Assembly (NCBI GenBank): GCA_009731375.1
Contig: BJOX01000168.1
Location: 219,063-283,062 of the forward strand
Origin: Paulinella micropora
Lineage: Eukaryota; Cercozoa; Imbricatea; Euglyphida
Direction of reading: 5' to 3'
Length of the DNA stretch: 64,000 nucleotides
In this document: one piece after another, positions 54,536-64,000 of the stretch
Numbering within the stretch: the stretch's first letter is position 1
Layout: each line of letters opens with the position of its first letter
Translations under genes and position numbers: made by a program
Notes under the pieces: model-generated
Told to the model about the DNA's origin: nothing
The model's input: the letters and a program-made list of their open reading frames with translations, nothing else
The model's database searches: none

Positions 54536-54981
54536 TAATCCAGAAACGACGACGGGAGGGTGGGAAGCCAGAGGTAGGAGTGGTGGGCAACACTTTTGTA
54601 CCGACCGAAACCCAATGATCCAGACTCCGACTCCGCGACCAGAACAAACAAGAAGAGATTTGCAAATGGAATTGAGATAAAAGGGAAGTTTAGGAAGGGT
54701 TTTAAAACAAGAGAAAGCCTCTCGCTCGCTAGCCAGCGAAGGACAGCCACAAACAAAGGCACGAAAAGCATACGAAAAAGAGAGTTGAGCCACCTAAACC
54801 AACGACAGTAGAAGAAAATAAAGGTGCCAGGCTTGCTCAGCAAAACTGCAAAACATGCAGCATGACAAGTTCCCGGGAAACTGACAGGCGGTTTTGCCGC
54901 AAAGCTGGTTACACCGTTCTGGCTTCTCAATTTTTCCTGCACAAGCAGATGATGACGAGCTGTCGCCGGCCCAGCCACATA

Positions 54982-55082
54982 TCATTTAGGCAGTATATCT
55001 ATCCGGCCTGAGAAGAAGAAGAAGAAGAAGAAGAAGAAGAAGAAGAAGAAGAAGAAGAAGAAGAAGAAGAAGAAGAAGAAGA

Positions 55083-55133
<51 letters not shown>

Positions 55134-55198
55134 TTTTCTTTTTCTTCTTAGCAGAAGAAGAAGAAGAAGAAGAAGAAGAAGAAGAAGAAGAAGAAGAA

Positions 55199-55293
<95 letters not shown>

Positions 55294-55309
55294 TGTAGCA
55301 GTAGTAGTG

Positions 55310-55370
<61 letters not shown>

Positions 55371-58182
55371 TAGTAGTAGTAGTAGCAAAAGAGGAAGAAG
55401 AAGAGGAAGAGGAAGAAGAAGAAGAAGAAGAAGAAGAAGAAGAAGAAGAAGAAGAAGAGGAGGAGGAGGACGAGCTTGACGAGCTTGATTCACCTCGAGC
55501 ACTGGCAGGAAAATTTTCTCTCAGGAACCTACTGGCCTTTTCTACTTCCTCAGCATTTCTGTTTCGGGCCGTGTCATTGACTACGGACTCCAGCAGCTCT
55601 TGGGCGCGTGTCAAGTCCTTGGGACCGCCTTTGCCCTCTAAATACAACTCTGCCAACACCAGCCATCGCCTTGTGTCACCCTCCTATGAAATGGTGCGGA
55701 CAGATAGTCAGCGATTTGTTTGATAAACCTTTCATGACGAAAGTCAGCAACTAGCTACGTTATCCTTAAGGTGACAGAGATGGCAACCATGAACGTGTAG
55801 ACTATAATATCCAGACTATAATATCACAGAGTGCAGCTTGAAAGGAAGGGTCAAACCTTGATTGCAGCTTCGAATTTTTGGCGGGCTTCTCTGTATCGAT
55901 GACGAAACATGGCATTCTGTCCTATGTTGATCAACCCGCCAGGGTAGCCGGCCTGGCAAATAATATATTAGCATCCGAGCAGCTAAAAAAAGTCAGCACA
56001 AATAAGTTATAAGTCATGCCAACAGGCATGCGATGCGTATATGCATGTGGGTACGCATGCATGCATCCTTCGGTCTGGTGTCTGTATGTATGTACGCATG
56101 TTATTGGAGGCAATACCTGAACGGAGCGCTCAAACCACCTATTAGCTTCCCTCCAGTTCTGTGCCTTTGCCTACGCACACGAAATGTGCCGAGACTGCCT
56201 GCATATCCTCTACTCCCTCACTACTGCCTCAACGTTTCCTCTACTACCTAACGACCTCCTATGACCCCTCTACTGCCTCTTTACTGCTTCAATTTTTCGT
56301 CTACTGCCTCAAGGCTCCTCTACTACCTCGAGCTCACTATTCCTCTACTGTCTTACTGTCCCCTCCACTGCTTCACTACAACCTGGATGTTTTGATATAA
56401 CGAGGGCCGTAGCTATTGAAAATAACCTCTACGCATTATTGAGCCAACTAGAAAAGCCGGGCCGCAAGGCAACACAGGCTGACTAGACATTTATAAATGC
56501 AATATTACAGACATACACACATACAATACATACATACATACATACCCCTTATATACATACATACATACAATTACACACATACGTACATACATAAATGCAC
56601 ACATACATACAAACATACATGCACACATACATACGTCGCTGACCTCTAGATTTCCCAGCATGTTGGCAAGCATACCGTCATTATGCTCCCTCCAACCTGT
56701 ACAAAAGAACATACTGACAATGCTTGTACGTACATATATATTTGCACACATGCTATACACTATCATATTCAGGCAAGGTAGCGCCAAGACAACATGTACG
56801 CTACGTGCATATGTACAGAAGACTGTTCAAAATCAAAGCTATGGCCAGCGTTATATCAAAAACATCGAGGCAGTAGAGGCATTAGGACATTGAGGCAGTA
56901 GTGAGGCAGTGGAGGGACATGAAGGCAGTAGTGAGACAGTGGAGGGAACATGAAGGCAGTAGAGACACTACATGGACATTGATGCAGTGGTGAGGCAGTA
57001 GAGGAGATATCGAGGCAGTAGTGACGCAATCGAGTGACTTTGAGGCAGTCGTGAGACAGTAGGGGACATTGATACACTAGTGAGAGAGGGGACATGGAGG
57101 CAGTAGTGAGGCAGTAGAGTAGATATCGAGGCAGTAGTGAGACAGTAGAGGGACATTGAGGCAGTAGTGAGGCAGTAGATGGACATTGAGGCAGTGGTGA
57201 GGCAGTAGAGGAGATATCGACGCAGTAGTGAGGCAGTAGAGTGACATTGAGGCAGTAGTGAGACAGTAGAGTGACATTGATGCACTAGTTAGGCAGTAGA
57301 GGGACATTGAGGCAGTAGTGAGGCAGTATAGACGACATCGAGGCAGTAGTGAGGCAGTAGAGGAGATATCGAGGCAGTAGTGAGGCAGTAGATGGACATT
57401 GAGGCAGTAGTGAGGCAGTAGAGGGACATTCAGGCAGTAGCGAGGCAGTAGAGGGGACATGGAAGCTACGACGGAAGTGGCTGCAGTCTGTGGCGGTGCA
57501 GTCAGCAGCGGGGGACTACTGGATGGTCGTGTCGCAAGAAGAAAACCAAAGGACACGAGAAAGAAAAGGAAAGGACAGAAAGGTGAAATAGGATTTATAC
57601 CTCTTTCACAGAGTTTCTTGGCCTCTGGCCGCCTGAAACCAAGTTATACAATTTAACTATATTGTATTGTGATTCGAAATACAACGAGAAATGACTTCAA
57701 GCGCTTCGTTTTCAACCATTATTGCGTCCCGAACCTGTGTCATGCTCATTCAAACGCTCCAAAATGAATCGCTACAAACATAAAACAACCAAATCGACGG
57801 AGCACGAAAAGCTTGAAGTCATTCCTTATTTTACCTAAGAACTAGGAGCTTCGGGCAAGAGCGTTGTTTGTACAACGAATAAAGGCAAGTCGGCGAGGCA
57901 GGCCAGACAGGTTTTGCCCTCAGCAGCAACTATTATTTGCTCTCAGCAGGAACTACTACTACTACTGCTACTACCACTATCACTACTACTACTTCTACTA
58001 CTACTACTACTACTGCTGCTGCTGCTACTGCTGCTGCTGCTGCTGCTGCTACTACTACTACTACTACTGCTACTACTACTACTACTACTACTAGAGTCGT
58101 TTATACGAATTCTGCCGCTGCCATTCAAAGAATATAATACAAGTCGGCGAGGCCGGCCAGAATGACTGGGCCCTCAGCAGGA

Positions 58183-58230
<48 letters not shown>

Positions 58231-58399
58231 GCTACTGCTACTACTACTACTACTACTACTACTACTATTACTACTACTACTACTACTACTGCTACTACTG
58301 CTACTACTACGAACTACTACTGCTACTGCTACGAACTACTACTTCTACGAACTACTACTACGAACTACTACTACTAACTACTACTATATATTACTACTA

Positions 58400-58466
<67 letters not shown>

Positions 58467-58520
58467 TTACTGCTACTACTACTACTTCTACTACTAGTAC
58501 TACTTCTACTACTGGTACCA

Positions 58521-58558
<38 letters not shown>

Positions 58559-58585
58559 GCTACTACTACTACTACTACTATTACA

Positions 58586-58643
<58 letters not shown>

Positions 58644-58649
58644 GTAGTC

Positions 58650-58715
<66 letters not shown>

Positions 58716-58895
58716 TAGTAGTAGTAACTACTAATACTACTACTTCTACTACTGCCAGCGTTGTATATACCGATTCTGCCGGCGCCATCGAATGTATGCA
58801 AGTCGGCGTAGGCCTGTCAGACTGGATTCACCCTTATCTGGAGTTGACAACTTAAGCAGCCACTCAGACAGACGCTGGGGAAAACAAAACAAACA

Positions 58896-58927
<32 letters not shown>

Positions 58928-58997
58928 GACAAAGAAAGACACACACACACATATATACATATATATATATACATATATAGTATTGTATATATATATG

Positions 58998-59030
<33 letters not shown>

Positions 59031-59282
59031 TTTATAATGAAAATAAAAAATGAAAGCCTGCAAGTATGAGCCCCCAACTCCTCCTGGATGCCAAAAACCA
59101 TGATTAAGTGATGGGCGGGTGCAGATTTGCGGGTGGGGTGGGTGGGGTGCAAAATTTTCAGTTTTCCCCTTCCCTCAAATTCCGACCTCCTACTCCCAAC
59201 AGCTTTCATGAATAAGTACTAGTAACCATAACAGTCCATACTGGTGCAGTGCACGGGTGGATCTGAAGAATATCTCTCTTTC

Positions 59283-59346
<64 letters not shown>

Positions 59347-59768
59347 ACACCTTCAATCGGTTTTGCAGCGCGTTGTCGTCAGCTGGTTCTGCGGGCTGCA
59401 ACGACAAAGCGCCGAACGTGTCCGTCAGGTCCTGGACCAGAAACATAGGACACGGTTGAAATGTTGCTAATGCTAATTTACCTGACATCTCAGAATTATA
59501 ACTTACTTTTGCCAAATTTTCATGGGAAGTGCGATACGGTTTAAACTCTGTTGCTAATAATAAGGATTGCCCGCATGTGGATATGAAAGCAAGAGAAGAT
59601 ATCAAATGGATACGCACAGCATAAATGTATATACTTATGTATGTGCGTGCATGAACTATGTAGGTATGTCTGTACATATGTATGTATGTATGTATGCGTA
59701 TATGTATGTATGTATCTGTGTGTGTATGCGTGCAGGTGTTAGTAAATGGACGTAAAGAAAGTGAAGAC

Positions 59769-59805
<37 letters not shown>

Positions 59806-59991
59806 ACATCATGGCCACAAAAATTGTTCAAAAGTGATGTTTCACGATTGGTAGCAATTCACGAAGTAATATTATGGAATCTATGTTCATGACACAATAA
59901 CAGGCACAAGTACCAACAAGACATCCAGGACGAATGGAGCAATTATACAAGCAAGCAAATGACAGACACTCGCAAAATCTTTCTCAGTCTT

Positions 59992-60050
<59 letters not shown>

Positions 60051-60055
60051 TTGCT

Positions 60056-60089
<34 letters not shown>

Positions 60090-60395
60090 TCTCCCTTCTC
60101 TTCGTTCTTATTTTTTTCCTTCTTCCTTGTTTTTTCTACTTTCTATCTTCTTTCTTTTTCTTTCGTCCCCTAGCAGCACAAGAAGCAAGGAAGAAGCAAA
60201 GAAGAAGAAGGAGAAGAAGAAGAAGAAGAAGAAGAAGAACAAGAAGAAGAAGAAGAAGAAGAAGAAGAAGAAGAAGAAGAAGAAGAAGAGGAGGAGGAGG
60301 AGGAGGAGAAGAAGAGGAGGAGGAGGAGGAAAAAGGAGGAGGAGAAGGAGGAGGAGGAGGAGGAGAAGGAGAAGAAGAAGACGAAGAAGAAGAAG

Positions 60396-60426
<31 letters not shown>

Positions 60427-60459
60427 GGAGGAGGAAGAAGGGAAGAAGAAGAAGAGGAG

Positions 60460-60491
<32 letters not shown>

Positions 60492-61522
60492 AGAATAAGT
60501 TAAAAATGTCAGGCAGACAAGCCTCTGTGACGTAAGCACAAGGGTGAAAAAGTAATGGCAAGAAATAGTAATAAATAATAATAATAACAATAATAATAAT
60601 AATAATAATAACAACTAGGAGCTGCGCCAACACCTGAAATGATGGTTTACCGGTGCGCGAAGCGCACCAAACCCCGCCAGCCCCACTTCTTATCACTTTT
60701 TGGAGGGCCCCCCGGAGCCCCGCCCACTTTCCCTTCGACAGGGTACGTTGAATTTCCGGGGGTGCCGCAAAGGGCGCCTGGTGGCAAAAAACCTCAATTT
60801 TCAGGTGTGGGTGCCACCCGCGACCAGAACGGGTACGTACAATCGCAGGGCTCCCCCGGATCCCCCCTTTCCCTTCGACAGGGTACGTTGAATTTGCTGG
60901 AGGTGCCGCAAAGGGCGCCTGGTGGCACAAAACCTCAATTTTCAGGTGTGGGTGCCACCCGCGACCAGAACGGGTACGTACAATCACAGGGCTGGGGTTC
61001 CCGGTGGAAGGGCCCCCCGGACCCCCCCCTGCCCTGTCGACAGGGTACGTTGAATTGCCGGAGGCACCGGCAAGTACTGCGAAAAAACAAGGAAATTTGG
61101 CATTCACGACACTCCCCTAACGCAAATATTTGCGTGAATTCCAAAAAATTATAGTAGCATCAAGATCGAGTCTGGGGCTAACCACCCTGCCAATATGAGC
61201 TCCCAACTCCTCCTGGTTCCCACAAACCATGATTTGTTCCGATGGGGGGTGCAAAAAAAGGCCAAAAAAACAAGGAAATTTGGCATTCAGGACACTCCCC
61301 TAACGCAAATATTTGCGTGAATTTCAAAAAAATTATATCAGCATCAAGATCGAGTCTGGGGCTAACCACCCTGCCAATATGAGCTCCCAACTCCTCCTGG
61401 TTCCCACAAACCATGATTTATAGGGATAGGGGTGCGGAAATGGGGGGTGGGGGGGGGGTACACAATTTTCATTTTCCCCCTCTCCCCAAACCCCCCACCC
61501 CCTTCTCCAACACCTTTCAGGG

Positions 61523-61576
<54 letters not shown>

Positions 61577-61748
61577 GTGTATCTCCTGCCGATTGCTGAG
61601 CCAAAAGGCCATGTGCATCCAGTCCTCCATTCCATAAGGAAAGTCTCCACACCAATCGGTGGAATAAAGGAAGTGACGGCATAGAACATTACTCTAGGAG
61701 CTTTATACCAATCAGCCCATGGAAAGGACCGATGGCCTATGTACTCCC

Positions 61749-61790
<42 letters not shown>

Positions 61791-61820
61791 TGATGATGAT
61801 GATGATGATGATAATACTAA

Positions 61821-61876
<56 letters not shown>

Positions 61877-62074
61877 GGCTTCCTCAGATTATGGCAACAG
61901 ATCCAGATGCTGGACCTGTATATGGGACTGGTTTTTGTCTCTTCTTTGCATGGCACCGGCATTTTTTATTACTATCATCATCATAATTATCAATATCATG
62001 ATTATCAAAGAAAGCAAGAAAGAAAGAGATAGATAGGTAGATATATAGAAAGAGATAATTATGAAAAAATATTG

Positions 62075-62145
<71 letters not shown>

Positions 62146-62178
62146 TGATAATGATACTACTACTACTACTACTACTAC

Positions 62179-62219
<41 letters not shown>

Positions 62220-62269
62220 GGCTTCCTCAGGCTATGGCGACAGATCCAGTTCCTGGACATGTGCCTCCA

Positions 62270-62338
<69 letters not shown>

Positions 62339-62881
62339 GTGCTTCTCTGTCAATGGCTGATGCAAATCTGCACATGCGCCTCCATCGTCTCANNNNNNNN
62401 NNNNNNNNNNNNNNNNNNNNNNNNNNNNNNNNNNNNNNNNNNNNNNNNNNNNNNNNNNNNNNNNNNNNNNNNNNNNNNNNNNNNNNNNNNNNNNNNNNNN
62501 NNNNNNNNNNNNNNNNNNNNNNNNNNNNNNNNNNNNNNNNNNNNNNNNNNNNNNNNNNNNNNNNNNNNNNNNNNNNNNNNNNNNNNNNNNNNNNNNNNNN
62601 NNNNNNNNNNNNNNNNNNNNNNNNNNNNNNATAGTGCTTCTCTGTCAATGGCTGATGCAAATCTGCACATGCGCCTCCATCGTCTCACCCGTGAGGGGAG
62701 TACGAAGAATTGACGATAGGCTCTAATGACACCCCCGCACGGGCAGTTCCAACACTTCCAGACGGACCGGTATGTTCAATGAAAATACTGGTGGCACCGA
62801 CGGGAATCGAACTGGCGACAGGGCCCAGATGGTAGAACTTGACCACTGGGCTATCACGGTGTCCATAATAATAATAATAAT

Positions 62882-62943
<62 letters not shown>

Positions 62944-63161
62944 TAATAATAATAATAATAATAATAATGATAATAATACTAATAGTATTAATGATAATGA
63001 TAAATGTAAGTACCTGTGCTTCTTTTAGCTCGGGAGTCTGCTCCAGAAACGTCTGGGCTGCTTTCTAAGAGCAATGAAGGAACAAAATTCTACGTATGCG
63101 TATTTATGGAAGCATGTACATGTGTGCATGTATGTGTGATGTATTGCATATCTATCTATCT

Positions 63162-63223
<62 letters not shown>

Positions 63224-63252
63224 GTCTATATATCTACCTGTCTACCTGTCTG

Positions 63253-63334
<82 letters not shown>

Positions 63335-63398
63335 ATAACTATCCATCCTTCCATGCATCTACCTACCTGCTTACCTACCTACCTACCTACCTACCTAC

Positions 63399-63478
<80 letters not shown>

Positions 63479-63697
63479 ATGTATGTGTGAGGAACTTCTC
63501 GACTGCTTTCTAAAAGCAACATTCAAGGGCTGCTCCATGAATGAAAATTTTCTGTATGCGCATATAAGTATGTACGTATACGTGTAGTTAGGTCTTGCAT
63601 GTATACATTGCATGTATGTATTTATCCGTGAGGATACTATATATATAATAGACATGCCTAGTATGAGACCTGATCATCGTCTAGACCGCAGCAGCAT

Positions 63698-63757
<60 letters not shown>

Positions 63758-63827
63758 CTCTCTCTCTTTCTCTGTACAAATATATGTATATATGTGCATA
63801 TATATTATTCATATGCATGCCTGTTAG

Positions 63828-63861
<34 letters not shown>

Positions 63862-64000
63862 TNNNNNNNNNNATCATCGTCTAGAAACCGCGCCAGAATA
63901 GCATACGCATCAGGCAGTCCAGCCTTGCCAATGCGCAGCAGTTCCTGAAACAGTTGCAGCTTGCGCTCCAGCGTGAGTGGGCGCCTATCATAATTGGCAA
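54982..64000 (-). CDS. Sel1-like/TPR helical-repeat protein, 5' end beyond window
   Basis: Exons in order of transcription: 64000 or beyond to 63873 (its end is lost in a gap; a copy with donor ends at 63670), 63064-63014, 59431-59351, 58874-58771, 57632-57601, 56696-56644, 56170-56117, 55952-55857, 55683-55494 and 55007-54982 (stop TGA). Every visible join is in phase with AG acceptors and GT donors. The product contains antiparallel helix pairs such as [43 protein letters not shown] and the canonical Sel1 unit [20 protein letters not shown]. Such solenoids serve as protein-binding scaffolds, for example in ER-associated degradation or signalling; which applies here cannot be told. The protein ends about 18 residues after a last helix (RRID-like end ILPK). 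No signal peptide can be judged because the start is missing. Confidence 0.85.
55008..55470. repeat. (GAA)n-(TAG)n-(GAA)n array in last intron of the Sel1-like gene
   Basis: On the sense strand this reads TTC/CTA and ends TTCTTCTCAG, so it doubles as the polypyrimidine tract of the last exon. The long poly-Ser and poly-Thr frames here are artefacts. Confidence 0.95.
56505..56640. repeat. (CATA)n array
   Basis: Tetranucleotide repeat adjoining the donor side of the exon at 56,644-56,696. Confidence 0.9.
56860..57455. repeat. GAGGCAGTAGTGAGGCAGTA minisatellite
   Basis: Irregular array of about 20-bp and 40-bp units with GGACATTGAGGCAGTAG and GGAGATATCGAGGCAGTAG variants; inverted related words occur at 56,180-56,380. 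Intronic in the Sel1-like gene. Confidence 0.9.
57865..58740. repeat. (TAC)n/(TGC)n array with ghost copies of exon 58,771-58,874
   Basis: Two partial copies of that exon, recognisable by CAAGTCGGCGAGGC and ATTCTGCCGCTGCCAT, lie at about 57,880-57,915 and 58,092-58,170, separated by TAC arrays. Confidence 0.85.
59282..59341. repeat. (CT)n run
   Basis: About 60 bp of CT directly beyond the donor of exon 59,351-59,431. Confidence 0.95.
59990..60500. repeat. (CT)n, (TTG)n and (GAA/GAG)n arrays
   Basis: CT run (59,995-60,048), TTG run (60,050-60,088) and a long AAG/GAG array (60,195-60,496) in a large intron of the Sel1-like gene. Confidence 0.95.
60640..61145 (+). repeat. GC-rich tandem repeat, about 140-bp unit
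   Basis: Two and a half units, each containing CGACAGGGTACGTTGAATT, GCCGCAAAGGGCGCCTGGTG and CGCGACCAGAACGGGTACGT. GC content is far above the surroundings. Confidence 0.9.
61080..61440 (+). repeat. Duplicated block, about 175-bp unit
   Basis: GGAAATTTGGCATTC(A/G)(C/G)GACACTCCCC through GTTCCCACAAACCATGATTT occurs twice; a third degenerate copy of the end (CTCCTCCTGGATGCC) lies at 59,070-59,105. Confidence 0.85.
61520..62335. repeat. (AAT)n arrays separated by short unique islands
   Basis: AAT/ATG/TAC arrays with islands at 61,576-61,750, 61,876-61,975 and 62,219-62,270. Two islands share GGCTTCCTCAG(A/G)(T/C)TATGGC, suggesting fragments of one repeat. Confidence 0.85.
62338..62864 (-). mobile_element. 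tRNA-derived SINE with gap
   Basis: The tail segment appears twice (62,338-62,392 and 62,631-62,690) around a 238-N gap; the second continues into a full body and head ending at 62,864. Either two nested copies or an assembly error. Confidence 0.85.
62393..62630. other. Assembly gap
   Basis: 238 N within SINE copies. Confidence 0.95.
63145..63480. repeat. (TATC)n array
   Basis: More than 300 bp of TATC/TACC units in the first visible intron of the Sel1-like gene, here on the antisense strand of that gene. Confidence 0.95.
63829..63872. repeat. Poly-C run ending in assembly gap
   Basis: About 33 C followed by 10 N. The same 12-bp word ATCATCGTCTAG stands at 63,673 and directly after the gap. 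Confidence 0.9.

Noticed and set aside
54508-54978. 156-codon minus-strand ORF downstream of the Sel1-like stop codon
   Set aside because: It overlaps a plus-strand frame of equal quality, has no domain, and lies in the expected 3' untranslated region.

Overview
This window is nuclear DNA of a eukaryote, probably a protist or alga; I cannot name the species. The evidence is genes split into many 26-210 nt exons by GT-AG introns, introns built mostly of microsatellites (TATC/GATA, CATA/TATG, CT, TTC/GAA, TAC/GTA, ATT), tRNA-derived SINEs, a LINE, a Ty3/gypsy retroelement and a Polinton-derived element. Most long open frames here (poly-Ser, poly-Leu, IYLS-type) are translated microsatellites. 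About 16 runs of N are assembly gaps, mostly inside repeats.

Layout. 0-1.4 kb: AT-rich DNA with one unassigned ORF. 1.4-5.8 kb: degraded LINE on the minus strand. 5,818-8,666: a 2.85-kb element with about 125-bp terminal inverted repeats and a perfect 6-bp target-site duplication, carrying a broken start of a protein-primed DNA polymerase B (Polinton/Maverick type). 8.7-13.5 kb: trinucleotide arrays, an acidic repeat and candidate exons of an unidentified plus-strand gene. 13.56-40.74 kb: the main feature, a long imperfect inverted duplication with its axis near 28.3 kb. Each arm carries a complete AMT-family ammonium transporter gene of about 23 exons, transcribed outward from a shared palindromic core. 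I rebuilt both genes exon by exon; nearly all paired exons have identical lengths and phases. 40.74-44.1 kb: AT-rich spacer with a copy of a 0.9-kb repeat. 44.1-49.3 kb: intact 1746-codon Ty3/gypsy Pol on the minus strand, with disrupted Gag-like frames to 52.8 kb. 53-54.9 kb: tandem and direct repeats. 54,982 to the right edge: a second multi-exon gene on the minus strand encoding a Sel1-like/TPR helical-repeat protein, 5' end outside the window.

The two transporters should form an ammonium-uptake pair sharing one upstream region. Both carry an unusual charged insertion between TM5 and TM6, encoded partly by a tandem family of small acidic exons. Around many true exons there are partial, non-functional copies of the same exon (ghost exons) inside the microsatellite introns, in both transporter genes and in the Sel1-like gene. 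This ongoing exon-fragment duplication is the most unusual signal in the window.
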